Origin: Flavobacterium orientale
GTDB taxonomy: Bacteria; Bacteroidota; Bacteroidia; Flavobacteriales; Flavobacteriaceae
Length of the DNA stretch: 64,000 nucleotides
Reading direction: 5' to 3'
Assembly: GCF_014638005.1 (NCBI RefSeq)
Contig: NZ_BMFG01000001.1
Span: 326,421 to 390,420, forward strand
Numbering within the stretch: the first letter of the stretch is position 1; each line of letters begins with the position of its first letter. Made by a program: the position numbers and the translations under genes. The notes beneath the pieces were generated by a model. That model was given only the letters and a program-made list of their open reading frames with translations, did no database searches and was not told the origin of the DNA. Below are positions 1-8,606 of the stretch, piece by piece.

Positions 1-2
1 CC

Positions 3-905
3 GATTATCAAAACAAAGTCTTCCGGTTGATGCACATGTGGATTGCAATTGTGTTACATTCCCGTAAAGTAGATGTGGTACTTATAGATGTGTACAGCAC
101 GTTGAATTTTTGGTATGCTTACAGTTGTAGTTTGTTATGCCGTGTTTTTGATATCCCTTATATCCCCATCTTACATGGTGGAAATTTGCCTGCTCGTTTT
201 CAAAATAATCCTAAAACAGCCATGGCTTTAGTTAACTATGCCTATAAAACAGTCATCCCCTCTGCCTATTTAAAAAAACATTTAGCTTCTTTTAACTTGC
301 CAAGAGTGGAGGTCATTCCTAATACTATAGAACTGGCAAACTATCCGTTTAAACAACGAAGTGCGTTACAGCCCCATTTACTTTGGGTCAGAGCTATTGA
401 TTCGATTTATAATCCTGAAATGGCTTTGCAAACACTGGCTCTTGTTCGAGAAGAATTTCCAGAAGCTCAATTGACCATGGTGGGACCGTATAAGTCAATT
501 TCGGAAACAGCTTGGCAACAAACGTTGCAAAAATACCAGCTACCGGTTCGAATGACCGGGAAATTGACAAAAGAGGAATGGATTGGGTTAGCGGCATCTC
601 ATACGGTATTCATTAACACCACCAGGATTGATAACATGCCTGTAAGTGTAATTGAAGCAATGGCACTTGGATTGCCGGTGGTTTCCACTGATGTAGGTGG
701 TATTCCGCATTTGATACAGCACGAAGTCTCGGGTTTGTTGGTGCCCACTAACGATGCACCTGCTATGGCTCAAGCTGTGCTTCGTTTGTTGCGTTCGGAA
801 GGCTTAACTGAAAAACTCACTTTAAACGCCAGAAAAGAAGTAGATAAATATGATTGGAGAGCGATTGCAGTGCAGTGGAAAGCACTGTTGGAGGGTGGTA
901 TTTAG
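3..905 (+). CDS. Glycosyltransferase family 4, 5'-truncated by window edge
   Basis: The frame is open to the left edge, so the true start lies outside the window; the in-frame TTG and ATG codons near base 27 are internal. A GT-B fold glycosyltransferase that moves a sugar from a nucleotide donor to a glycan acceptor in the cytoplasm. The N-terminal acceptor domain ends near residue 110, and the donor domain begins at LLWVRAID. The donor-binding signature DNMPVSVIEAMALGLPVVS (about residues 203-221) is a D-x7-E version of the usual E-x7-E of GT4 enzymes. The next gene is a polyprenyl sugar-phosphate transferase, which fits the end of a capsule or exopolysaccharide locus. The sugar and acceptor cannot be told from sequence. 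Confidence 0.9.
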   Translation, partial: DYQNKVFRLMHMWIAIVLHSRKVDVVLIDVYSTLNFWYAYSCSLLCRVFDIPYIPILHGGNLPARFQNNPKTAMALVNYAYKTVIPSAYLKKHLASFNLPRVEVIPNTIELANYPFKQRSALQPHLLWVRAIDSIYNPEMALQTLALVREEFPEAQLTMVGPYKSISETAWQQTLQKYQLPVRMTGKLTKEEWIGLAASHTVFINTTRIDNMPVSVIEAMALGLPVVSTDVGGIPHLIQHEVSGLLVPTNDAPAMAQAVLRLLRSEGLTEKLTLNARKEVDKYDWRAIAVQWKALLEGGI

Positions 906-940
906 TGTTCAGTATTTCAGTATTTCAGTATTCCGTGTTT
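905..940. repeat. Short degenerate tandem repeat (cagtattt)
   Basis: Directly after the glycosyltransferase stop the sequence repeats the word tcagtattt about three times before decaying. It is one of several unrelated short tandem words found at gene ends in this window. No coding potential and no clear hairpin is seen. Confidence 0.6.
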
Positions 941-1097
941 AGTGAATTAAGGAGAGGTTGTAGCGGTTTTAAAAGGATTGCTTTTAAGTGACATAAATTT
1001 ACTATTACGCAACCATAAATTTTTAATTATCCTATTGTTTACGCTATTGTCAATGTCATTGATTTTTGTAACTTGCCCTCTAAATTGAATTTTACCA

Positions 1098-2492
1098 ATG
1101 AAATCCAACAAAAAAATTCATTTTGAAATATCCGAGCGTAAAATTCTTTTGCGGGTATTTGATGTGTTTTTTGTTTTGGGAGCTTTGTATCTGGTAGGCG
1201 GTATTTTTAACTTCAGTTATTTCTATATCACCCCTTCCAATTTTTACTGGACATTGGTATTGGGACTTTATTTGTTGTTTTTCGGAACGGTGTTTGAAGC
1301 TTATAACCTCCAAGTGGCCAGTAATCAATTTCAAATGATACGGAGTGTGACTATCACGGCTTCCACTACGGTTTTGTTTTATTTGCTGACTCCTATATTG
1401 ACTCCTACCTTACCCAACAATCGGATTCAAATTCTCTATTTCTATTTGGCCGTATTGTTGGCCTTATTGATATGGCGATTGCTGTATCAAGTGTTTTTTG
1501 CATCGTATCGCTTTGAGAAAAAAGTGTTGTTGGTTTGTGATCATGAGGCGGTTTACGACTTGGTTTCGGGTTTGCAAAATGCCGATCCACATTATAAAAT
1601 AGTAGGTTATGTGGCAACTGATACAAAAGAGGACTATGTGAACACCGCTCTTACCATTCCTTCAGTAAATACGCTACATTTAGAGTCATTTGTAAAACAA
1701 AATGGCATTTCTGAAGTGGTGATTGCTACTGAGAAAACCGAAGCCATAACGGTAACTTTATACAACAAACTGCTTCTTTTGTTAGAAAATGGTTTTGTCA
1801 TTCGAGAATACATTCAAGTCTATGAAAGTTTGACCCAACGCATTCCAGTGCAATTTGTAGCCCGTGATTTCTACCGCTATTTTCCATTCAGCAGGAGCAA
1901 TCAAAACCAATTGTATTTGATCATTGTTCGCTTTTTAGAAATAGCAGTTTCTTTGGTTGGCATTGTTGCCGGCTTTTTAGTGGTCCCTTTTTTAGTAATC
2001 GGAAATGCTATTGGCAACCAAGGTAATTTATTCTATACCCAACAACGGGTAGGCAGAAACGGCGAGGTGTTCCGCATCATCAAATTCAGAACTATGGTAA
2101 AAAATGCCGAACAACACGGTGCTGTTTTTGCTACTGCAAATGACACACGTGTCACTCCGTTTGGTAAGTTCTTGCGAAAAACCAGAATAGACGAAATCCC
2201 ACAGTTTATCAATATTTTATTAGGACATATGGCTGTTATTGGCCCGAGACCGGAACGACCTGTTTTTGTAGAGGAAATAGCGGCAGTCATGCCATTTTAT
2301 CAAACCCGCCACGTAGTGAAACCCGGTTTAACGGGATGGGCTCAAGTGAACTATGCCTATGGTGATTCCATCAATGATAGTTTGATTAAACTGCAATATG
2401 ATTTGTATTACATCAAACACCGAAGTATCTTTTTGGATATTAATATTGTGATTAAAACGATTAGTACGGTGTTGTTTTATAGGGGGCAGTAA
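1098..2492 (+). CDS. Exopolysaccharide polyprenyl glycosylphosphotransferase
   Basis: Likely inner-membrane initiating transferase that loads a sugar-1-phosphate onto undecaprenyl phosphate, the first step of capsule or exopolysaccharide repeat synthesis. The N-terminus has four or more hydrophobic segments (about residues 15-135), followed by a soluble region resembling a CoA-binding domain (about 140-255). A further membrane helix at about 270-295 leads into the bacterial sugar transferase domain. Diagnostic motifs are KFRTMVKNAE (about 327), FLRKTRIDEIPQFINIL with GPRPERP (about 360-395) and PGLTGWAQVNY (about 407). Length of 464 aa is typical of WbaP/WcaJ-like proteins. It lies 193 bp after the GT4 gene on the same strand, so it may have its own promoter. 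Glucose versus galactose specificity is not predictable here. Confidence 0.93.
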   Translation: MKSNKKIHFEISERKILLRVFDVFFVLGALYLVGGIFNFSYFYITPSNFYWTLVLGLYLLFFGTVFEAYNLQVASNQFQMIRSVTITASTTVLFYLLTPILTPTLPNNRIQILYFYLAVLLALLIWRLLYQVFFASYRFEKKVLLVCDHEAVYDLVSGLQNADPHYKIVGYVATDTKEDYVNTALTIPSVNTLHLESFVKQNGISEVVIATEKTEAITVTLYNKLLLLLENGFVIREYIQVYESLTQRIPVQFVARDFYRYFPFSRSNQNQLYLIIVRFLEIAVSLVGIVAGFLVVPFLVIGNAIGNQGNLFYTQQRVGRNGEVFRIIKFRTMVKNAEQHGAVFATANDTRVTPFGKFLRKTRIDEIPQFINILLGHMAVIGPRPERPVFVEEIAAVMPFYQTRHVVKPGLTGWAQVNYAYGDSINDSLIKLQYDLYYIKHRSIFLDINIVIKTISTVLFYRGQ

Positions 2493-2498
2493 AAAAGG

Positions 2499-3644
2499 TT
2501 AATCGTTTATAGGTTCCGGGTTTGGTGAAAACCATTTGTTTAGGCGGTAGAGGAGTATGGCGTGGGTTCCGATAAAAGGGACGAGCAATAAGAAATGGGC
2601 TTTGAATGCTAAATAGATAGTATAAATTAGTAACAACACAAGGCTTAGTAGCCACACTCTTTTAAATTTTGTTGCTTTCTTTTGCCAAAAATAGGCCACT
2701 AAGGAGAGGTAGAGCGGATTAAAAAGTAAGGCGTTATAATTCCACAAAACTTCGCGGTGTAACGAATATAAGCCTACTAGTAACAGAAAAATACCCAAGA
2801 CGCCTACAGTTATCAAGTAGGTGGTATATACTTTTTTATTATTCGAAAAGATGACAAGTAGTAATCCAAAAAGCAAGGTGTAGGGTGTGTTCCACCAAGT
2901 CGTTTCTATTTTGGATTTGTCTTGGAGGTTATGGGTGATGGTGTTGGAAACCAGCGAATTGTTGTTGGGTTTTGCTGTTGCAAGACTTTCAAAGAATTCA
3001 TTGGGTAAGAACAATTGCTTGGCTTCGGTGTCAGGGCGGTGTCCAAAAATGATATTGATCCCTAATTTCTCATAAAACAAGTTGTCCAAATACGGATTCA
3101 AAACATGACGGTAACTTTTTTCGTAAGGTTTGTTTTTTTCAATCGTATACGATGGTATTACCCGATTTACTTTGTCTACAGCCATTGTAGTACAGTTTTT
3201 ATCAATGAATTTGTATCGATAAAACCTTTCTTCGGAATATACATTCTTGGTGAGTAACTCAAACAATTCTTGCTTTTGAGCGGGGGATAAGGCTAATTCT
3301 TGCTCAAAAACATCTCGATTGCCTTGTTGGTATTCATAAATAAACTGCTCAAAAGTGGCGGTGGTCAGCACGTAATCCAAATCTCCCTTTACAAATTTCA
3401 AATAGAAGTTAGGTGTATTAAAATCAAAAGTACCGTAGTTGTAAATGATATCTAAATCAATCGCTTCATCTGCTACCCGTATGGCGGTATGTCCGAAGAT
3501 GGAATACAATTGATCGCCACTACCGCAGGTGATTACACTTATTTTTGCTTGGTCAGACAGCCGATAACCCTGTGCGAAAAGTGCATTCGAAAACGAAAGA
3601 AGTATAACGAGTAGAAAACTAATTTTTTTCGTAGTAGTAATCAT
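2499..3644 (-). CDS. DUF4105 (Lnb N-terminal periplasmic domain) membrane protein
   Basis: A predicted signal peptide ending near ALFAQ is followed by a DUF4105 domain (about residues 30-200), recognisable from the segments ISVITCGSGDQLYSIFGHTA and RFYRYKFIDKNCTTMAVDKV. The C-terminal third (about 250-375) holds four hydrophobic helices, so the periplasmic domain is anchored in the inner membrane. The conserved Cys, His and Asn-Cys positions of the domain suggest a papain- or NlpC-like fold, but activity is unproven. It converges on the sugar transferase gene with only 6 bp between stops. ATG start. The family is common in Bacteroidetes; its role is unknown. Confidence 0.85.
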   Translation of the reverse strand: MITTTKKISFLLVILLSFSNALFAQGYRLSDQAKISVITCGSGDQLYSIFGHTAIRVADEAIDLDIIYNYGTFDFNTPNFYLKFVKGDLDYVLTTATFEQFIYEYQQGNRDVFEQELALSPAQKQELFELLTKNVYSEERFYRYKFIDKNCTTMAVDKVNRVIPSYTIEKNKPYEKSYRHVLNPYLDNLFYEKLGINIIFGHRPDTEAKQLFLPNEFFESLATAKPNNNSLVSNTITHNLQDKSKIETTWWNTPYTLLFGLLLVIFSNNKKVYTTYLITVGVLGIFLLLVGLYSLHREVLWNYNALLFNPLYLSLVAYFWQKKATKFKRVWLLSLVLLLIYTIYLAFKAHFLLLVPFIGTHAILLYRLNKWFSPNPEPIND

Positions 3645-3666
3645 GTAAATTATATTATTTTTTCCC

Positions 3667-3714
3667 TTAGTCCCTTAGTCCCTTAGTCCCTTAGTCCCTT
3701 AGTCCCTTAGTCCC
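3667..3714. repeat. Perfect 6 x 8-bp tandem repeat (TTAGTCCC)
   Basis: Six exact copies of TTAGTCCC lie between two minus-strand genes, with partial units on both sides (tccc before, tcagcacc after). The unit length is not a multiple of three and lies outside coding sequence. It could vary in copy number by slipped-strand mispairing, and sits just upstream of the DUF4105 gene start, so length changes could affect its promoter. That effect is inference. Confidence 0.9.
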
Positions 3715-3730
3715 TCAGCACCTCAAGTAC

Positions 3731-4798
3731 TTACCTAAAAATCCCCAAATCTACTTTAACTGAAAAAATATTAGAATACAAAGCGGCACTTTGGTCGCCA
3801 ATGTCCGTTAAAGCATAATCAATTTGAATGCCTCTGTATTTGAATCCAATACCAATATTGGGTTGGAAACCTATTTTTTCAGTGTCATCAATCTGTCGGA
3901 CGTTTTGAAAGTTACCAACGCCACCTCTGACAAAAACCAAATCAGTATAGCCAAATTCAAAACCAACAGCCGGATCAATACTCACTACGTCGGTGGAAAT
4001 AATATCGTTGGTTCTTGCAAAACGCATGTTTAAATTAGTAGCCGCTAACAAACTGTAATCGTGTCTTATAATCCATTTTCGGGCTATTCCCAGTTGTGCT
4101 TTCGGTAAGGTGATTTCTGACTTTTCAGGAAGTTCTTGGTTTTCACCCGGGATCGCATCGGCTATCTTTTGATATTCTTCTTCGTTGATGTTCCAAATGT
4201 TGTACGTTGTCGTAATATCGCGAACCATCACGCCAATCATCCAATCGTTGCGTTCAAATTGAAGTCCTACATCAATACCAAACCCCCAGGAGTTGGCGAA
4301 TTTTCCAATAATTCTTCGAATTACTTTAGCATTTACGCCATATTGTAAACCGGGAACTTGCAATCTTCGAGCATAGGAAAAGGTAGCGGCATAATCTGCG
4401 GTAGAAAACAAACTTATTCGATTGTAATCAATATTTCCGTCGTTGTCAATTAATTGGGTAGTGTTTAAAATATCGTCAACACCAAATCGGATGATGGAAG
4501 CACCCCAAGCACTTCTATCGTCAATTGGCATTGCAAATGCAGCATAATTGTATTGGGCAATATTGGCAAAATAGCTGGCATGCATTAAACTGATTTGGCT
4601 GTCTTCTAAGTTTACTAAACCCGCGGGATTCCAATACACAGCATTCACATCCATACTGCTAGCCGTTACCGCATTAGACATTCCCAATGCCGCAGCATCT
4701 ACGCCAATATTCATGAATTCATTGGAATATTTTCGTATGGCTTGACTGTGTGAAATGCCGCTTATTAAAAGAATAAAGGCGAGTAAGCTGTTTTTCAA
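3731..4798 (-). CDS. PorV/PorQ family protein (putative type IX sorting protein PorV2)
   Basis: Outer-membrane beta-barrel of the PorV/PorQ family. PorV in characterised species shuttles T9SS cargo to the attachment complex; this paralogue type, often annotated PorV2, has unknown cargo. A signal peptide ends near ISHSQ. The first strands carry the family signature AALGMSNAVTA...NAVYWNPAGL (about residues 35-62). The rest alternates amphipathic strands typical of 14-stranded FadL-like barrels and ends in an aromatic/basic residue. The start is TTG: the only nearby ATG is out of frame and hits a stop after two codons, and the TTG gives a clean signal peptide. The window also encodes three T9SS substrates. 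Confidence 0.85.
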   Translation of the reverse strand: MKNSLLAFILLISGISHSQAIRKYSNEFMNIGVDAAALGMSNAVTASSMDVNAVYWNPAGLVNLEDSQISLMHASYFANIAQYNYAAFAMPIDDRSAWGASIIRFGVDDILNTTQLIDNDGNIDYNRISLFSTADYAATFSYARRLQVPGLQYGVNAKVIRRIIGKFANSWGFGIDVGLQFERNDWMIGVMVRDITTTYNIWNINEEEYQKIADAIPGENQELPEKSEITLPKAQLGIARKWIIRHDYSLLAATNLNMRFARTNDIISTDVVSIDPAVGFEFGYTDLVFVRGGVGNFQNVRQIDDTEKIGFQPNIGIGFKYRGIQIDYALTDIGDQSAALYSNIFSVKVDLGIFR

Positions 4799-4948
4799 AG
4801 CATTTTTTATTTATACAAACCGAGATTTGTCAATTTTTTTTCAAAAGTAAAATATTTTATTGAGATTCTACTATCCCTGAAAATTACCTTTACAAAACGT
4901 AAGGAAATGTTAGATATTGTATTAAATTTGTTTTCAAAGCAATCAAAA

Positions 4949-5686
4949 ATGAGTATAAAGAAACACCTACCCAATTTTATCACCTTATTAAATTTACTTT
5001 CAGGTTGTATTGCCTTATTATTTGTGTCTTCCCATCGGTATGAGTTGGTTTTCTTTTTTGTTTGTTTGGGCATATTCTTTGATTTTTTTGATGGTTTTTT
5101 TGCACGCCTTTTTAACGTTCAAAGTCCGATAGGTTTGCAATTGGACTCCTTGGCTGATATGGTTACCAGTGGGTTGGTTCCGGGTTATGTGATGTTCCAA
5201 CTTATTTTTGACTATCAAAATGCCGGTATGTCGGTTTTAGATCCTTATTTTCCGGTGAATCATGTGCTACCTCTTTTCGGCTTTGCTATTACTTTAGGCT
5301 CGTGTTATCGCTTAGCAAAATTCAATGTAGATACGCGTCAAACGGATTCTTTTATTGGTTTACCCACTCCGGCTAATGCGTTGTTGATTCTAAGTTTACC
5401 TTTAATTATCACTTCTACGGAATCCGATATTGCGATTCAGTTGCTGACTAATCCGTATGTGTTGATGGGCATTTCGCTGTTAAGTGTGCTATTGTTGAAT
5501 GCTGAAATCCCTTTGTTTTCATTAAAAGTAAAAGGATTTTCTTTTGAAAAAAATAAAGTGCAATTGGTGTTTTTAGCACTGTCAGTAATTTTGTTGGTGT
5601 TTTTAAAAATCACGGCAGTCCCTTTGGTTATCCTATTGTATGTACTGTTATCTCTTATTTCCAATCGCTTTGCTGCAAAGGCATAA
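4949..5686 (+). CDS. pssA: CDP-diacylglycerol--serine O-phosphatidyltransferase
   Basis: Integral membrane enzyme making phosphatidylserine from CDP-diacylglycerol and serine, the precursor of phosphatidylethanolamine. The CDP-alcohol phosphotransferase motif D-G-x2-A-R-x8-G-x3-D-x3-D is complete (DGFFARLFNV, then GLQLDSLAD), followed by several hydrophobic helices to the C-terminus. An in-frame ATG exists 42 bp upstream, but family members begin at M-x-I-K-K-H-x-P-N-F-I-T-L-L-N, so the internal ATG is preferred, giving 245 aa. The GH25 gene follows after 12 bp and is probably co-transcribed. Divergent from the PorV-like gene. Confidence 0.9.
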   Translation: MSIKKHLPNFITLLNLLSGCIALLFVSSHRYELVFFFVCLGIFFDFFDGFFARLFNVQSPIGLQLDSLADMVTSGLVPGYVMFQLIFDYQNAGMSVLDPYFPVNHVLPLFGFAITLGSCYRLAKFNVDTRQTDSFIGLPTPANALLILSLPLIITSTESDIAIQLLTNPYVLMGISLLSVLLLNAEIPLFSLKVKGFSFEKNKVQLVFLALSVILLVFLKITAVPLVILLYVLLSLISNRFAAKA

Positions 5687-5698
5687 GGTCATTTTGTA

Positions 5699-6574
5699 AT
5701 GCGGAAACCCACCCGACGCTCCAGTTCTGTTTCTAAAAGGACAACCCGAAAGAAAAAAACGACTTCCAAATCGTTTTTGGGATATGGTATAGGTTTGTTT
5801 TTGATTGTAAGTATTGCATTAGCGGCCTATCATTATCGAACGGCTTTAGCCTATTATTTTAGTTTCCGTTCCCGTCATCACATTGAAACAACGGAAGCTT
5901 CAAAAGTAGAAGATGCCCGTATTTTTCAAATAGCCAAAAAGCACCATCCAAAAGTGTTGGGTTTTGATGTTTCAGAATATCAGGGTAAAATCGATTGGAC
6001 GCAAGCTAAGAAATTGGAAGATACGTTTCCATTGCCTTTTGTTTTTATTCGTGCAACGGCAGGAAAGGACCGAGTGGATAAGCAATTTAAAACAAATTGG
6101 GAAAAATCAAAAGCAAACGGACTGATTCGTGGTGCCTATCATTACTATCGTCCCAATGAAAATTCCATCAAGCAAGCCGACTTATTTATAAAAACGGTTC
6201 GCCTGGAAAAAGGAGATTTACCTCCGGTTTTAGACATTGAAAACTTACCTAAAAAACAATCCATGGATAGTTTGAAAGTGGGTTTACAACGATGGTTAAA
6301 TCGAGTGGAATCCCATTATGGTGTAAAACCCATTATTTATTCCGGAGAACGTTATTATGTTGATTTTTTAAAGAATGATTTTAAGGGCTATACTTTTTGG
6401 ATTGCCAATTATAATTTTTTTGTTGAAACCATTAAAGACGACTGGCTGTTTTGGCAATTTACGGATAAAGGAAGTGTTCCCGGTATAAAAGGACCTGTGG
6501 ATATTAATGTGTATAACGGGACACCTAGGATGTTAGGGTATATGACAATTGGCGGAAGAATAGTAAGCGATTAA
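5699..6574 (+). CDS. Membrane-anchored glycoside hydrolase family 25 (lysozyme-like) protein
   Basis: Predicted muramidase. A very basic Ser/Thr-rich N-terminus (about residues 1-25) precedes one transmembrane helix (about 28-48), then a GH25 barrel from about residue 78. Family marks are GFDVSEYQGKIDW at the barrel start, FIRATAGKDRVD, RGAYHYYRP, and the acidic catalytic pair in PVLDIENLP (about 176-184). The positive-inside N-terminus places the catalytic domain in the periplasm, where it would cut the MurNAc-GlcNAc bond of peptidoglycan. It follows pssA by 12 bp and its stop overlaps the end of the convergent lptB by 4 bp. No lysis or phage genes are nearby, so cell-wall turnover is the more likely job. 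Confidence 0.88.
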   Translation: MRKPTRRSSSVSKRTTRKKKTTSKSFLGYGIGLFLIVSIALAAYHYRTALAYYFSFRSRHHIETTEASKVEDARIFQIAKKHHPKVLGFDVSEYQGKIDWTQAKKLEDTFPLPFVFIRATAGKDRVDKQFKTNWEKSKANGLIRGAYHYYRPNENSIKQADLFIKTVRLEKGDLPPVLDIENLPKKQSMDSLKVGLQRWLNRVESHYGVKPIIYSGERYYVDFLKNDFKGYTFWIANYNFFVETIKDDWLFWQFTDKGSVPGIKGPVDINVYNGTPRMLGYMTIGGRIVSD

Positions 6575-7311
6575 AATTCCAATTTCTTTTTTCGCAATTC
6601 GAAATTCTGACCTAAATATACTTTTCTAACCATTTCATCTTCTGCAAGTTCTTCAGGAATTCCGGCTTTCAGAATTCCACCTTCAAACATCAGATACGTT
6701 TTGTCGGTAATCGCTAAGGTTTCTTGAACGTTGTGGTCGGTAATTAAGATACCGATGTTTTTATTTTTTAATTGAGCCACAATGCGTTGGATGTCTTCCA
6801 CAGCAACGGGGTCTACTCCGGCAAAAGGTTCATCCAATAAAATAAACTTAGGGTCTGTTGCCAAAGCTCTCGCAATTTCGGTTCTTCTTCGTTCACCACC
6901 TGAAAGTAAATCACCTCTGTTGGTTCTGATGTGTTCCAAACTAAACTCGTCGATTAAACTTTCCATTTTGGCAATTTGTTCCGCTTTAGAAAGCTTAGTC
7001 AATTGCAACACACTTAAGATGTTGTCTTCAATACTTAGTTTTCTGAAAACGGAGGCTTCTTGAGCCAAATACCCAATACCGTGTTGTGCTCTTTTATACA
7101 TTGGAAAATCGGTAATTTCCATACCGTCTAAAAAGATTTTTCCGCTGTTTGGTTTTACTAAGCCTACAATCATGTAGAAAGAGGTGGTTTTTCCGGCACC
7201 GTTAGGTCCTAAAAGACCCACAATTTCTCCTTGATTTACTTCCACAGAAACGCCTTTTACAACGCTTCTCCCTTTGTAGGTTTTGACAATATTTTCGGCT
7301 CTTAATTTCAT
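6571..7311 (-). CDS. lptB: LPS export ABC transporter ATP-binding protein LptB
   Basis: Cytoplasmic ATPase that powers LPS extraction from the inner membrane with LptF/LptG. Walker A GPNGAGKTT (about 34-42), Q-loop near YLAQEASVFRKLS, signature LSGGERRRTEIARAL (about 138), Walker B FILLDEPFAGVDP and H-loop ITDHNV are all present. The LptB-typical GERRRTEIAR form and the 246-aa length fit well. It is the last gene of the minus-strand group kdsD-tatC-AhpD-like-lptB, separated from the preceding gene by 120 bp containing a short tandem repeat. kdsD makes a precursor of KDO, so the group is partly LPS-related. Confidence 0.95.
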   Translation of the reverse strand: MKLRAENIVKTYKGRSVVKGVSVEVNQGEIVGLLGPNGAGKTTSFYMIVGLVKPNSGKIFLDGMEITDFPMYKRAQHGIGYLAQEASVFRKLSIEDNILSVLQLTKLSKAEQIAKMESLIDEFSLEHIRTNRGDLLSGGERRRTEIARALATDPKFILLDEPFAGVDPVAVEDIQRIVAQLKNKNIGILITDHNVQETLAITDKTYLMFEGGILKAGIPEELAEDEMVRKVYLGQNFELRKKKLEF

Positions 7312-7336
7312 TTTATCTGAGTTGCTGAGTTACTAA

Positions 7337-7368
7337 GGTTCTGAGATGCTGAGGTTCTGAGATGCTGA
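7337..7368. repeat. Two perfect 16-bp direct repeats (ggttctgagatgctga)
   Basis: Two exact adjacent copies of a 16-bp unit, flanked by decayed partial copies on both sides, fill much of the spacer between lptB and the AhpD-like gene. No promoter match was found inside. It belongs to the set of unrelated intergenic microrepeats in this window. Confidence 0.85.
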
Positions 7369-7431
7369 GTAACTTGGGTGCAAATTAACAATTTTATTGT
7401 TTTGAAAATACTTCGTTAACAGTAGTTTATC

Positions 7432-7779
7432 TTATTTTTGATTTTCCAGTGCTTCCCAAAATTCATACGCTCTTCTTAAATGTGGGATAACGATGGTGCC
7501 GCCAACCAGCGTTGCAATTCCCATCGTTTCCATCATTTCCGCTTTTGTAATGCCGTTTTTGTAGCTTGTTTCCAAATGGTATTTGATGCAATCATCGCAT
7601 CGTAGCACGGCAGAAGCTACTAATCCGAGTAGTTCTTTCGTTTTTACGTCTAAGGCACCTTCAGCATAGGCATTGGTGTCTAAGTTGAAGATTCTTTTAA
7701 TGATTAAATTGTTGTCAGCCAATAATTTGTCGTTCATTTTAGAACGGTAGTCGTTAAATTCCTGAACTAAATCTGCCAT
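7432..7779 (-). CDS. Carboxymuconolactone decarboxylase family (AhpD-like) protein
   Basis: Small helical protein of the CMD/AhpD superfamily (115 aa). The redox motif RCDDCIKYHL (about residues 59-68) has the C-x2-C-x3-H arrangement of AhpD-like peroxidase-reducing proteins, followed by the family helix GITKAEMMETMGIATLVGG. A disulfide-reductase or peroxide-protection role is known for relatives and inferred here. It starts 3 bp after the tatC stop, so the two are surely co-transcribed. Confidence 0.88.
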   Translation of the reverse strand: MADLVQEFNDYRSKMNDKLLADNNLIIKRIFNLDTNAYAEGALDVKTKELLGLVASAVLRCDDCIKYHLETSYKNGITKAEMMETMGIATLVGGTIVIPHLRRAYEFWEALENQK

Positions 7780-7781
7780 GG

Positions 7782-8606
7782 TTATACTGTTTTTGTTGCT
7801 TTTTCTTGTCTTCGAATCACTACAGCACTTATAAAAATGCTGATTTCATATAATATCATAATGGGAATGGCCACAATGATTTGACTAATAATGTCGGGAG
7901 GCGTAATTATAGCTGATAAAATTAATACAATGATTAAGGCATACTTTCTGTATTTTCTCAAAAATGAAGGTGAAACCAAACCAATTTTTGTTAGGAAATA
8001 GATTAAGACAGGTAATTCAAATAATAAGCCACAAGCTATCGTTGACGTTTTTATCATACTCGTATAGGATTCTAAATTGAATTCATTGATAATCTCCGAG
8101 CTCGCAGAAAAGGAACCAAAAAAGTAAACGGATAGTGGTGTTATGATAAAATAGCCAAAAGCCACTCCTAAGAAAAATAAAAAGGAAGAAACGATAATGA
8201 ATGCCCGAGCATATTTCTTTTCATTTTTATAAAAAGCCGGACTGATAAACTTCCAAAACTCCCACAATATATAGGGAAATCCAACTATGAATCCAACGGT
8301 AATACATGTCCAAATTAAAAAGGAAACCTGTCCACCCATTGCGGTATTTTGAATGATAAACGGCATCTTAGCATCACATATTTCCGCTCCTTCTACACCA
8401 AAATATTGTGTGATTTGACAAAAAAACCGGTAGGTAATAAAATTAGGGTCTTTGGGGCCAAAAATAATTTGATTGTACACAAAGTCTTTTATGAAAAAAG
8501 CTCCGCCAGCCAGAACCAATATAGCAACGGTACTACGCACTAATACCCATCTCAATTCTTCAAGATGGTTTAAAAAAGACATTTCCTTGCCGGTGTTTTG
8601 TGTCAT
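7782..8606 (-). CDS. tatC: Twin-arginine translocase subunit TatC
   Basis: Polytopic inner-membrane receptor for folded proteins with a twin-arginine signal. The N-terminal MSFLNHLEELRWVLVRS is the conserved cytoplasmic signal-recognition segment, and six hydrophobic helices follow (first about 23-42, last about 248-268), with FPYILWEFWKFISPAFYKNE typical of TatC loop 2. The 274-aa length is usual for Bacteroidetes. Its ATG overlaps the kdsD stop (TAATG). TatA is not in this window. Confidence 0.96.
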   Translation of the reverse strand: MTQNTGKEMSFLNHLEELRWVLVRSTVAILVLAGGAFFIKDFVYNQIIFGPKDPNFITYRFFCQITQYFGVEGAEICDAKMPFIIQNTAMGGQVSFLIWTCITVGFIVGFPYILWEFWKFISPAFYKNEKKYARAFIIVSSFLFFLGVAFGYFIITPLSVYFFGSFSASSEIINEFNLESYTSMIKTSTIACGLLFELPVLIYFLTKIGLVSPSFLRKYRKYALIIVLILSAIITPPDIISQIIVAIPIMILYEISIFISAVVIRRQEKATKTV